A stretch of DNA of 64,000 nucleotides. Origin: Glossina fuscipes (lineage: Eukaryota; Arthropoda; Insecta; Diptera; Glossinidae). Location of the stretch: contig NW_023998566.1 of NCBI RefSeq assembly GCF_014805625.2, forward strand, positions 768,569 to 832,568. The letters run 5' to 3'. This document shows positions 32,828 to 43,950 of this stretch, in pieces. The notes under the pieces were generated by a model that saw only the letters and a list, made by a program, of their open reading frames with translations, was not told the DNA's origin and ran no database searches. How positions within the stretch are numbered: the stretch's first letter is position 1; every line of letters starts with the position of its first letter. The position numbers and the translations under genes were made by a program.

Positions 32828-33671
32828 TGATAGAAATGTCGGTAAACTTACCTTCAAGCGTTATCAGTAAAATTTCATCTTTCTTTTATTTTTCTGTATA
32901 AATACTTTTAAGTGTGGTCATAAATACCGTTTGGCCTTTTTCTTTTTTTCATTTGTAACGCACGATAATACTAGTTCTTTTTCCATTCTCAGTGAAGTAT
33001 TTATACGAATGGAAATAGTGATAATAAAAAATAGAAATGAGGAAGGGTCATGAGACGGGTAAGTGTTCTGAAATGCGATATGCGCATTACCCAGTGTGCA
33101 CTTTTTTTTTCTTCGTGGAAATTTGTGTAGACATGTGTATGGACGATCGTGTTTCCTTCCTTATATGTTTTTTTTATCGCAATCGTAAATACTGAAGGAA
33201 TCCTTTTTGGTGTGGTCGTTACGATGCGTGTAATGAAGAGAAGTGTTCGTGTGAATTAGTGTAGACATGTGCATGCATGATCGTGTTTCTTTGTTCATGT
33301 ACTTTTGTAATGGGAATTATAAATAAGTCATGTCCATGGTTTTTCGTTTGTTGAGAGGGAGGTGTGTAATGGCGGTAAGATGAATGGGAGGTAATTGTTT
33401 GGTAGCGTTATATGAGGGTGTGTAATTGCGAAGGAAGGCATGTGATGAAATGTGTTCGTCCGCGTAGGAAGGAAGAATCAGCGTTGTGAGGGGAAGTGGA
33501 GTTACATGTGGAATTGTTAGTAGATGTGTGGGATGGTATTGCATGTGGGTGTGTTTGTGGGGGCGGCGGCGGGTTATTGTAGGTCGTTGGGCATGCGTAC
33601 TGGGTGGTGTGTGCCTGTATGTGGTCATGTGTGGTTTTGGATGTGCGGTCATGTGGCGGGAGCGGGGTAGT

Positions 33672-33804
33672 GTGCGGACGTCGTCCTCCATATATATACT
33701 ACTATACGGAAAGGCCGAAAAATTTTGATGACCAAAAAAAAAAAAAATGTCCTTTTTGTTGCGGGATAAAATTCGCGTCGACGTTCCCCCATATATATAC
33801 TACT
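33672..33804 (-). repeat. Terminal motif repeated directly inside the Polinton end (right)
   Basis: The inner copy GCGGACGTCGTCCTCCATAT...ATACTACT (33674-33704) mirrors the outer copy GCGTCGACGTTCCCCCATAT...ATACTACT ending at 33804. Spacing is about 100 bp, as at the left end. Confidence 0.75.
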
Positions 33805-36089
33805 GGGAATAATCGTTTTAATGTCGTTAAGCATCCTAAGAAAATTAGTCCGCTTTTCCCAAATTCTCACTTTGCCATAGAATCTTGACAGCCTTAAGAA
33901 TATTCTTTATGCTCTTCCAAGTACATCAAGAGTAGCAAAATACTTTCTGTCAAATTCAATAGAATTTTCACATAGAAATTTGTTGTTTTAAACATTAAAG
34001 AGATCCCAACATTCGTATAAATAAATATTGAAGAACGAAATGAAATAAGTCGACAAATGATGAATTGTGATTTGATGAAGAAACTGAACTCTAAATCTAA
34101 AAACATACAGTTTTAAGCAAGCCAAGCAAAACCAAATCAAAAATCTAACCGTACAAAGAACAGCAACTATAATTGTACATACATTCGCAACACGTAAGCC
34201 TAATGTGAAAGAAATTAGAAGATATTCAAATGGCATATGAAAGGATAAAGGATAGGAAAGGATTTTTATATGATTTACTTTTATAGTGTGTATAATTTCA
34301 CTATTAACAACTAATCCATGTACACCTTCTAGAACGTTTTGAATTTTTTTTATTGTAAAAATAATAAAGACGTTCTCTGAGAAGAAGAAAAAAAGGCCTC
34401 CCGAAAATGGCGTAACTAGGTGATTGTGCGTGTGTTTTTGGGTCTAATAAAGCACGGTGATTTAACGAACCAGCAAACACATAGACACAGACTAACGCAC
34501 GGGAGAACACAATTATTTATAATTTATTTTGTAAATGTAGTTGGGTTAGTCAGACGGAGCCCCAGCTCTATATAATACTTTTACAATTTTTAAAAGAAGG
34601 AGTTAAAGGGTGCCTACATCCCGTATGTATATAAAAATATTGTATATAATATAGATCATATTGAAAATTCTCCGCGGTTGTTGCCGGTGTCGATGTCAAT
34701 ATAACGGGCATGTAGTGGACACCGGCCCTGTAGCATTAAAAGAAAATAAAAAATAAAACAAAATAAAAGAAAAGTAGGTTTTTTCAGGAAAAAAAAGAAA
34801 ATTTAAGTTTTCCTATGTACAGAAAAAGAAAATTTTTGAGAGTTGAAGTTTGAAGAGTGAGTTACACACACATTTCTGCTAAAATATGGCATTCGAAAAA
34901 TCGTGACTAAATACGAACAAAGGAAGCTTCTAAAAGCGTATTATTTGAATAGTATTGTTTGAAACTTTCCAAGGAAAAAAAATCCTGTGCATAAAAGAAT
35001 TATTGACTGCAGCAATTGAAGTGATGAAGTTTATTTAACGAACGATGTCTAAAGTTCACTAAGGAAAACTAATTGATTCAAATGGTTTTGCCTATAAAAA
35101 AACTAAAAGTAGCAAAACGAAATATTATTTATTTGAAAAAAAAAAAAAAACAGAAAAATCGCACGCAATCTCGGATTCTGCTGTCAGATGTCCTTCGCTT
35201 TGTTATGAAATGGTCTTACAATGTGTCTTAATGGATCAATATACGACACTTTTTTTTGGTATTTCTCTTTATTATTAATCAAAAATTAATTAATCATAAT
35301 TTGTAAAAAACTTACAGCTGCGGTGATGCGCATCATCGTGGGTTTGATTTGGTAAGTTATTTTTTTTATAATTAAATTAATCTTAATTTTCCCATATTTG
35401 TGTATAACTTTTTTTTTAATTTTTAAATTTGAGCATTCTTTTTTTCCAAGTCTTGTTAATTGAAAATTAAATTTAAATTCTATAATTTGTAAATGATTTC
35501 ACTTCTTCCAAAAATAAAAAATAAATAATAATAATAGTCCTTGAATTGAGATAATTTTGTAAATTAATGTAATTAATTTTTGTTTTTTTTTTACTTAAGT
35601 GGTTCGTTTTGTTATCTTATTGTTTTTTTGGAAAAAAATAAATGAAAAATGTATAATTATTAAAATTATTAAATTGTTGGTGAGACTTCCTTGAGGTGAC
35701 TGAGGGGCCAGACATTTTCGATAGGGCATGATGACGTAATTTTCCCGGTAAAGAAAAAAAAGTCAAAATTAAATGTAAGCATGTTGTTTCAAAATGATGA
35801 ATCATTGGTAAATAAAATATCATGAATCTATTTTCATTTATTTTCTTTATCTTTACCCATCCCATCCGACGAACCAGGCCGGGAAACATGCGTTAGTTTC
35901 ATGGTATAAATATAAAAAATTACAGTTTGCAAAGTACCAATATTAAATACGTTACAGACAACACTCATCTCATTGTCTCAAACCTACATTTGCTTAAAGG
36001 TTGACATTTCAGCCTACATGTTTTGTTAACATAATTTTCTAAAACTTTGTTGATGTGAACAGTTATGTTGGCTTGAAAATTAGTGAAAT
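33805..36089. other. Intergenic right flank of the Polinton; homopolymer-rich
   Basis: The flanking six bases GGGAAT match the left flank except one. No gene is recognised. The stretch holds several A and T runs (for example about 35138-35151 and 35589) and, at 34300-34740, a less AT-rich piece of unknown origin. Confidence 0.45.
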
Positions 36090-36345
36090 ATCGAAAGAAA
36101 TACGCTATGTGATGCCTTTTACTATAAAAAAGTAGAAAAAATTTGTGAAGCGTATGGTGAGAATGCTGTGATAAACTAAGGACTCAGGGGAGGTCTGCCC
36201 GAATCTATTACGGAAATTTCGATGTCAAGACCGGCGCTTGAGCTGTCAGGAAATAGCGGAGGCAGTAAACATCAACCACATGCCGGTTTGGAACTCTCTG
36301 ACAAGAGCAGGCTACAAAAAGGAGCCCGAAACCGCGGAAACTTTT
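36090..36345 (+). pseudogene. mariner transposase N-terminal relic
   Basis: Frames spell 'CDAFYYKKVEKICEAYGENA' at about 36108-36165, 'YYGNFDVKTG' at about 36207-36235 and 'SCQEIAEAVNINHMPVWNSL' at about 36241-36300, ending 'TRAGYKKEPET'. This is the order of the two helix-turn-helix parts of mariner transposases and the linker between them. At least two frame breaks are present, and the catalytic domain is missing. It belongs to a different copy, and probably a different lineage, from the element at 5586. Confidence 0.7.
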
Positions 36346-36426
36346 CTATATGATCTAATATATCATATATATATTCATACATCTATTACTTATATATATT
36401 ACATTTATATTGTTATAAAATTCGCT

Positions 36427-36804
36427 TGTCTAAGATAGAGTCCGTATCACTGGATCGTGGATATTTTGTTCAAGAAAAATACACTTCAAAATTCTTTTAT
36501 TTACAATTTTATTCCTTAAATGTAGGGTTATTCACAATTTATATTTGGCAATACTTTCGACTGCTCAACTCGAAATTCTTTTTTTATTAACTCTCCCTTC
36601 CACAAATATTGTATTTATATACATGTTTACCATTATATTACTAGTACCTGATGTTATAGCTTCGTATATAATTCGTTAATTTGCTTTTCTGGTACTCTTT
36701 TTCCTCGGCCGGCGGCTGCAAGCTGCGAATGTGCATTTAGTTTTTTCCTCTTCAGGGATTTTATTACTTAGCTGGAATGAACAGGATTTGGGATTTCCAT
36801 AATA
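36427..36804 (-). repeat. LTR-like dispersed repeat, copy 2
   Basis: At 378 bp, this is the same unit as 7376-7739. On the minus strand it begins TaTTATGGAAATCCCAAATCC, carries TATATAAATA (36612-36621) and TAAATAAAAG (about 36496-36503), and ends TAGACA. The TATA-to-polyadenylation spacing of about 115 bp fits an LTR with R and U5. No target duplication is visible. Confidence 0.65.
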
Positions 36805-36805
36805 T

Positions 36806-37190
36806 ATATATATATATATATACTGTGAGAGTCTTTGGAGCCCATTCTCTGAGAAACAAAAGAAATTTCTATTACAAGTCGGTTATAGTGTTCCTTATTT
36901 TTATATAGTCGGTCGCGACCGACTTCTTAAACATCACTCACTAAACGCCTCTACATGACCAACACAATTATCCTACCCTATCCTATTCTTAAATTATTCT
37001 TATTCTGCTCTTTATCTATTTTATTCTATTCGTATTCTACCCCTGCCCTATTCTTAATCCATTCTTATTTTCTAACCTATTCTCTACCTTGTGCTCTAGC
37101 TTATTCTATAACCTATTCTCTAGCTTACTCCCTAACTTAGTCCCTAACTTATTATCTACTAAACTAGCACTCTCACTGTGAGGCCGAAAC
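36806..37190. repeat. TA microsatellite, 18-bp palindrome and CTATTCT-type pyrimidine-rich array
   Basis: A TATATATATATATATA run at about 36805-36822 is followed by the perfect palindrome AGTCGGTCGCGACCGACT at 36907-36924. From about 36970 to 37165 comes a degenerate array of CTATTCTTA/CTAACTTATTCTC units, very poor in G on the plus strand. The whole stretch sits between LTR-like copies 2 and 3. Confidence 0.65.
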
Positions 37191-37194
37191 GAGG

Positions 37195-37578
37195 GACCCT
37201 CACTTTATTAACATATTTATTAACAATTTATTTTTGGCCGTACTCTCAACTTCTACGTTCTTGCCAGACTAACTCTGCTTTTCACAAATGTTCTATTTAT
37301 ATACAATTTTACAAGCACCTTACTATACCTAAATTTAAGGTTTTATTTCTAATCCCAGCCTGTTTTTTCTCTAATCGTTTTCATCGGCTTGCACCTGCAT
37401 GACGCGCCTGGGAATGTGCACTTAGCCTTTACTTGTCTGCTTTTCCGCTAATCGTTTTCATCGGCCTGCAGCTGCATGAGGCGCCTGCGAATGCTCATTT
37501 GGTTTTTCCTTCTGTAGGGAATTTATTATTACGAAAATTACTTTGCTGACATTAACTGGATTTGAGATTTTCGTAACA
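37195..37578 (-). repeat. LTR-like dispersed repeat, copy 3, with internal tandem duplication
   Basis: This is a further copy of the repeat at 7376 and 36427. On the minus strand it begins TGTTACGAAAATCTCAAATC and carries TATATAAATA at 37294-37303. The end equivalent to U5 is truncated. The GC-rich block 'taatcgttttcatcggc.tgca.ctgcatga.gcgcctg' is present twice, about 77 bp apart (37373 and 37450). Confidence 0.65.
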
Positions 37579-39899
37579 ATATATAGAGTGAACGACAGTG
37601 GAGTTCAGAATAAAAATTGGTTTGATTTATACGGGAGAATATACACTCATGGTGTTCCTTCTTGCAATTATATTTGTTATCTATAATCATAATAACAGTA
37701 CGCACATAATATACGAGAAGCAGCAAAACTCTTCCTTCACTATTATTGCCCCGAATGGCATTATAGATACAAAAGTTAAGGTATCTCAAAAAAATCTAAT
37801 AAAGATCAGGAACGGAAACGAGATGAAATGGAGCCGTAGCATTGTAAGATCGAAGTTAACTATAACAGATAAATAGTCGTAGCAAAAGCTAAGGGAGTAA
37901 TTCAAATTATTGTAAAACAGTATATGAATAAGTACATAGGTATGGTTTAAATCTGTAATGTTGAAAAAAAACGATGTCGTTTAAGAAATCTTTAAGCAGT
38001 AAGAACATATTAGAAAGTTGTGTAAGTAGCCGTTATATTGAAGAAGAAAAAATAACATCAAGATCTGGAAATTGTTAGGGCGAACCAAATGTAACTTTGA
38101 GTAAATTAAAACTACTTAGTTTTTAAACGACAATTTCGTTTGGTTTTATAGGGTAGTACCTAACAAATTATCGACAGTTGAATATTATTTTAGGGTTGTG
38201 TCTCTCTACTGCTTGATAGGAAAAGACCCCTGAGTCAAAGATGCTTTATATGCGGAACTGTGCACAGCCGGAGTAGGCTAGTATGTTCTGTAAGTCGACC
38301 GTAACTATATTCGCCCGGTGATTCCTTCTTGCTAAGAATATTAGTGCTTTAGTATTATAGCCATATCCACCGACCTAACGTCAATTAAACCTACAGAGAT
38401 TAATAGAATCTCACAACTGCGCTTTTTAAATAAGAACCATGTAAGAAAATTATAAGCGGCTGGAACTGAATGTTACATACCCACCCACAATGTCGTGACA
38501 TCTTCCACAAGTAATTTAGAAGTAAAACACATACTTTATTACCTTCTACAATCCATGTCTTTTTACTTGGTTTTCACATCGCTGCTTTATTTAGAAAAAA
38601 TTAATTTAAGCGGTAGTGCCATACATTTATTTATTTTCGAATTAACGCGCTTCTTCATTGGAAGAATGTAGAAAAGACTTTTAAGTTCAGTCTTGTTTAC
38701 CATTGTTCATCATACCACCTCAAAAAAACGAAAAAAGAAAATTTAATCATTTGTAAATCTGTATAGACATTTTTTCCCATCAATTTTGGAACTTTTCGTA
38801 TAGTAAATGTGGAAAATTTCAGGATTCTATTTGTTATAATTTGTGAGTTATGAGCAAAAATCCTAAAATTCTTGTTTAGAAGAACGGAGTTGCGTCCAGT
38901 CTTACGCATCACTGTGAGCTTGTGCTTTGACAAATTTGCATCTTTTTCAATAGCATTTTTTGTTAAAAATTTTCTAATATGCCTATAAAATTTAAGGTCG
39001 GTATATTAATTTTAGCAATAAGGAGACACACCTCACACAGGTATACAAACGCTCAGATGGACAGACATGGCTTAACCAATTATGAACTTAATGATGATCA
39101 AGAATATGTTTACTTTATAGGTTCTTTGACACTTCGTTTTGAGGAAGTGAAGAAAAGAGGAGGTGTTGCAAACATTTTGGCAAAATGAATATATTTTTCT
39201 TTCTTCAGTGGTGGTTAAATAAAAAAGTTTTTTAGGTAATTAATAAAATACGAAAAAATATTTGACTTTTATGTGTCCTTTAATCAGATTAGAAGCTTAC
39301 TATTGCAGTAACCAGAATAAGCAGGAGCAGAATCCAAGAGGGTGAGTAACGTGGTCAGAAAGTCATGGGTCTATACGGCGAAGCAAAACGAGCTCGTAGA
39401 GCATTTACCTGAATTTAATTTAGAAGTTACAGTGGAAATATAAAGCGGTTGAAATTACACTCACTCTAACAGTATCCCATGCCACTCGACTTCGGTTCCA
39501 GATTTAGATGAAGAGCAATTGTTGAAAAGACAGTCTACCATAACAATTTTGGGTTGGTCCGATATTTACGCAATTAACTATTGCGATAGCATCCGGAAAA
39601 TCCCCAATTGAGACCGTTCGGAAGTGGAGTTTGGGTTTCAGCAGGATTAGAGAGTGACTGCAAGTCATTGAAAGGGATGAAAATTCGCGGAGGCGTGTGG
39701 GATCAATTTTGATCACTTGTCGGCTCTCTTGATTATGATGTGCACTGAATGGATATCTCTTGTGTACACTTCAGTGAGATTTTCAAGGGTTAGATAAATT
39801 AATTAAACCCGACATTGTCCCGACCAGACGAACCACTTCGGGACCAACATCGATTAGTAGACAACGCACCTAAAGAAAATAATCGACATAACCATTTCT
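37579..39899. other. Intergenic, no gene recognised
   Basis: No supported coding region. A 92-codon frame at 37598-37876 has no recognisable features apart from one hydrophobic stretch. A dispersed repeat lies at about 38970-39240 (separate entry). Confidence 0.45.
38970..39240 (+). repeat. Dispersed intronic/intergenic repeat, copy 1
   Basis: It contains 'gatggacagacatggctta' and 'gatgatcaagaatatgtttac', words I know from widespread non-coding repeats in fly genomes, ending near 'cttcagtggtggttaaataa'. A diverged copy is at about 54450-54650. No coding function. Confidence 0.45.
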
Positions 39900-40240
39900 T
39901 GCGTTGCAGTCGAACAGGTTACTATCCCCGAGAATGTCCGATTCCTCTTGTCCTACGCTGTCGTGTATTTGTGGTCAAATGGTAATATCCACAGGAGCCT
40001 TCGTCGACGGAACCGACGGTACAGAAAAAGGTCTACAACGACATGGAGAGCAAAGGAAACCCGAAACTGATTCCGGAAAAACCATGAAGAACGTGTTCAA
40101 TTTACTTTCACAAAACAAAGAAAGGAAAAATCAAGAAAACTATGAAGAGGTTCAATTTGAAAGTGCAAAACTTGAAACCTTTGTATCGTTAGAACACACT
40201 GGAGGATCACATGGCAACTTTGAAACAGGAATTGCGTAAA
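39900..40240 (+). other. Possible gag zinc-knuckle remnant
   Basis: Two frames give 'CSRTGYYPRECP' and 'CICGQM', which resemble degenerate CCHC knuckles of a retroelement Gag. The remainder is unremarkable. If real, it is the only retroelement piece on the plus strand. The call is weak. Confidence 0.2.
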
Positions 40241-40250
40241 CTGAAAGAAA

Positions 40251-41790
40251 CATTATTATTATTATTATTATTTTAATTTTAGATTAATGAAATAAATTCT
40301 TAGACTAAAAAAAATACATTGAGCACTAGCAACACAGGCTATCGGCTCTAATTTAAATAAATGTACATTAGATAATGAGCTTAGTAGTATTAATAAAGTA
40401 ATATATTGAATTGATATTCTGTTCTGAAGCTGATTGTAGAATGTTCAAAGGGTTGATCGTTCCAAATGCAATACTTCTAGCCAAGGCAAAGTTGAAGCAG
40501 TCGCAGAGAATGTGCTTCATAGTAAGAGTTTGTCCACAACAGCAGATTGGGGAGAAGACTTCTTCAGGATCCATTGGTGAGTTGCAATTGTATGACCAAG
40601 GCGAATTCTCGAAAATGTTTGGATCTTGGTTTTCTCAACATTTGTTGGATATAAAGCCGGAGTTAATTGAGGGTTAATGGAAGAGTAGAGTTGATGATGG
40701 TATTGTAAATTTCCTTCTGCAATTTTCTCTTTAATCTTTCTTCCAATGTATCCTTGAAGATCCAACTTTTCCATGATACCATCCATAATTAGAGGAGCAG
40801 AAGCAGCATACTTTGCCGCTCGATCAGCCTGGTCATTTCCAAGTAAGCCGATGTGACTTGGTACCCATAACATTTTGATTTTTCCGTCGGGTGTAGTAAT
40901 TATATTCCTTAATTTGTTGATGGTGCCCCATCTCGAAGTCGAAGGGTTCCGAATAGCTTGTAATACAGACAAACTGTTTTTATGGACAAGCTTCGCAGCG
41001 TGAAGGATAGCTCTGGCTTCGGTTGTGAAAGTTGAAGTACTTTCGTAAAATATGTGGTTGACAAGAACCCGTCCTACAGCGTCTACCACCGCGCAAGCGG
41101 GAGGCAGACCAGAAGATTTTGAATCGTCTGTGTAAAAAAAAATTCCAACCAGTACTCTCCAACACTTGGGTTTTTTCAGCTATTATATTCCTGAAGACGT
41201 AATTTGGAGTATCTTCTTTCTTGTGCATAGACAGTGAGATGTCAAAAGAGCAGTCTTTCAAAATCCAGGGAGGTTAACACCAAAAGAGCGGGAAATTTTT
41301 AAGGGAATGTTCAATTCCTTTGCGATGCACAAAGAATGGTCAATTGTAGATGGTGACTTTGGAATTTTCTTCGCAATAATAATCTTTCTTACGTCATCAC
41401 CGAGAATGGATTTGCTTGAATTAAGAAGCTTAGGGACTATTTTAGATTTTAACTCATACAGTATATTTTCTAAAGTTGGGAGACCAGTTTCAATTATACT
41501 ATTATTTATGGGCGTCGTCCGAAAAGCATAACAACTTGCTCTGACGGGTTGGTGATAGACCGGTTTAAGGATGTTGATATTAGATTTGCAGCTATTGCCA
41601 TAAATTATTAAAGCATAGTCAATCTTGCTTAACACAAGCATTTTCGTAAGATAAGCAATAGTGTTAATAAGCGCATGACTTCTCCAAGCCACGTACTGTA
41701 TGAAATTTACCCTTGTTAAAAGGGAGTTTTTGACAGAAACAATATTATGTATTAATGCGTAAAACTGGAAGTTCACAACAGTTAATATAG
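40251..41790 (-). mobile_element. 5'-truncated I element with TAA-repeat tail
   Basis: The minus-strand 3' end carries a (TAA)n tail, seen as TTATTATTATT at about 40253-40274. That tail, rather than poly(A), is the hallmark of I-clade LINEs. Upstream are the end of the RT, the RNase H domain and a terminal zinc motif. The 5' border lies near 41780, where the coding signal ends, which is typical 5' truncation. Confidence 0.8.
40368..41776 (-). pseudogene. I-element ORF2 C-terminal part (RT thumb, RNase H, zinc motif)
   Basis: From 41776 the frame reads 'LTKMLVLSKIDYALIIYGNS' and 'KPVYHQPVRASCYAFRTTPI', typical of the end of I-factor RT. After frame breaks near 41258 and 41090, RNase H blocks appear: 'CAVVDAVGRVLVN' in place of the first acidic block, 'FTTEARAILHAAKLV', and 'KMLWVPSHIGLLGNDQADRA'. 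After another shift the 3' end gives 'CCCGQTLTMKHILCDC', the terminal zinc motif, ending at 40368. There are at least three frame breaks. It is more decayed than the LINE at 12.2-18.1 kb. Confidence 0.8.
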
Positions 41791-41962
41791 TATACTTTTG
41801 TCACGTTATAAGCAACCAAGAAATGTACACTTACATATAGCTGTTTTGTATCAAATTTTAAGTCGTTCTCGAAACTCTAAACGGACTGGAAAAGTAAACA
41901 TTGAAGAGTAACAAACTCGTATGTTCACTTGTCTTGAGTTTAAACATTTATGTAAACATTGG

Positions 41963-43950
41963 TATTTATTTATTTATTTATTTATTCCACTTATACAAGA
42001 AACGCAACTAAAAATTTTGACGGTCGCGTTCAATTGGCTCTTAAAGTAAATTTTAAACTTATTAATATTAAAATTTAGTATAAGTACAATAAAACAAATA
42101 AGAAAGAAAAAAAAGAAAAAAAGCATGTACAAAATTAGCATAGAGCCACACCCACAACCGGTACAGGACCAAATTTCAAATGAATCCCTAAGGCATCGCA
42201 AACATACATAAGCTTGGTAACCGAAAATTCATTTTGGAATCGTAATGACTTTTTAAGGTTAAGAGCTAGACATAGGTGAATCACGCATATTAAGCCATGT
42301 TGCTTTAATGGACTTTAAAGAGTCCGATGATGAGAATAAGTTATAGACATCACTTAGATTCTTGCAAACAACTCTGAGCGGGTTAAACAGCTCACAATTA
42401 TATTTACATTGACTAAGCTTAATCAAGGCAAGTGCCTAGAGAAGCGGTTGGGGACATTTAAGCTTATCTCCCCGGGTAATGCGGGCGAAAGCTTATTTCA
42501 ACAAATAATGCAGGCAAGTCAATACTTTGAATTCTCGAGAGATGCTAAGGACAACAGAAGCAACCTATTTGCATAGCGGGGAAGAGAGGCAATCGGATCC
42601 CAACCCAAATTTCTAAGGGCAAACAGAAAGAATTGCTTTTGAACTGATTCGATTGAACCTACATAGCATCTATATAAAGGAGACCACACAACAGAGGCAT
42701 ACTCAAGTATAGGTCTAACCAAATACATGTACAGCCTTTAGTAATGTAAGGATCATCAAGGTCTTTGGACAACCTCTTTATAAAACCAAGCGCGGACCTA
42801 GCTTTGCTTAATGAGAGCTCAATGTGCAAATTTAAACGTAATTTATGGTCAAATAGAACGTCTAAATCTGTGAATGTATCGACGTCCTCCAACCTATGTG
42901 AATCGATGAAATACTGAATAATGAACGACTTCCTTCTTGAGAAAGAGAGCTTCTTACTTTTATTTAGATTTAGTTTCAGAAGATTCAAAGAGCATCATGC
43001 AAACAAATTATTCAAATCACTTTGAAGGTGATGTGATTGCGATTCTAGAGAGAAGGAAGAAAATAGTTTCACATCGTCAGCGCACATTAAGATCTGACTG
43101 GAATTAATATTCGATAGGAGATTATTAATGTATAAACTAAATAAAATGGGACCTAAGCGGCTACTTTGAGGTACGCAAGACGTCACGGGGAATTCATCCG
43201 AGGTGATGAAGCTAAACAAAACCATGAAGGATCTGTTGTGCAGATGAGAGCTTATCCATTTCACTAAATAGAAAGGGAAGCCAGAGGCTTGGAGTTTAAA
43301 GATAAATAAGTTAAGGTTAACCCAATCAAACGCTATGCTTAAATCAGTGTACATCTGTGCGAGACCAACTAGAAAAAGCCTTGAAAACATGACAAGTAAA
43401 CTCTTGCAAATTGGTGACCGTAGATTGCCCTTTCCGAAAGCCGTGCTGGTGGCTCGAACAGCTTAGTCAAGACATTCAACTTGGCCATGCCCCCGTAGTT
43501 TTCAAAGAGTTGTCTACTTCCAATTTTTGAAAGTACTCTTCCAACACAAAGCGAAAACGCCTAAATTCGAGGATTGGTTAACAATTTTTGAGATAACGCC
43601 ACATAATTCGACAGCGCAAGATTTAAGTACACATGATGGAATTCTGTCAGATTCAGACGCACAACTATATTTTAGAGATCTCAACCCTTTAAAGACGTCG
43701 TTTTCAGATATAACCAAATTGGGAATTGAAACCAAATTAGAAATCGGAGATGGGTAGTTTGCGGACAAATCGGAATTAGCAGTCGAAAAGTTTCGGCGGA
43801 AGTACTCAGCGAACAGATTTGAGATTTCAAAGTCATCTGAGGAGTCAGAAAACATTCGAGTGTTGTGTGGAAATTTTTCTTTCTGAATTACCAAATTTTA
43901 AAAAGTATTTAGGATTAGCAAAGCAGAAGTCCTTTTAACAAACGCATGAT
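41963..43950 (-). mobile_element. 5'-truncated CR1/Jockey-group LINE, copy B
   Basis: Same family, orientation and 3' tail (plus-strand (TTTA)n at about 41963-41985) as copy A. It keeps more 5' sequence than A; homology with copy C continues to about 43940 ('ttaccaaattttaaaaagtatttag'). A local duplication of 'gggcgaaagcttat' words near 42465-42500 is present. Confidence 0.8.
42519..43894 (-). pseudogene. LINE reverse transcriptase, copy B
   Basis: Four frame segments cover the RT: 43894-43514 ('FKGLRSLKYSCASESDRIPS'), 43390-42995 ('YTDLSIAFDWVNLNL' with the first catalytic D, 'TSCVPQSSRLGPILF', 'LMCADDVKLFSSF' with the second catalytic pair and tyrosine replaced by cysteine), 42988-42659 and 42728-42519 ('LVRPILEYASVVWSP'). 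About 100 bp containing the block before the catalytic D is missing near 43395-43510 compared with copy A. Non-functional. Confidence 0.78.

Larger units (their letters stand above)
20716..33804. mobile_element. Maverick/Polinton element, about 13.1 kb, complete between termini
   Basis: Both ends begin AGTAGTATATA followed by a G-rich GGGGGAACGTCGACGCGAA word, in inverted orientation. The flanking six bases are GGCAAT at the left and GGGAAT at the right, consistent with the 6-bp target duplication of Polintons with one later mutation. The interior holds, in order, a protease-capsid-ATPase block on the minus strand (22627-27360), an accessory gene and integrase on the plus strand (27669-29064), and PolB on the minus strand (29343-32204). 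This is the standard Polinton gene repertoire. Nearly all genes carry stops, shifts or deletions. Confidence 0.95.
32280..33804 (-). repeat. Polinton right terminal inverted repeat, about 1.52 kb
   Basis: This is the inverted counterpart of 20716-22256. It includes the A-run near 33736, the G-rich/C-poor plus strand at about 33330-33660, and the second zinc-finger gene copy. The inner edge at 32280 lies only about 75 bp from the PolB reading frame. Confidence 0.93.

Noticed and set aside
37070..37165. CRISPR-like array in the pyrimidine-rich repeats
   Set aside because: Units are short, degenerate and without spacers; the context is eukaryotic.
37598..37876. 92-codon frame with an N-terminal hydrophobic stretch
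   Set aside because: No recognisable family, start context or neighbours; length is within chance for this window.
39900..40240. Plus-strand gag zinc knuckles as an exception to the minus-strand polarity
   Set aside because: The CCHC spacing is not complete in any one frame; kept only as a low-confidence feature.
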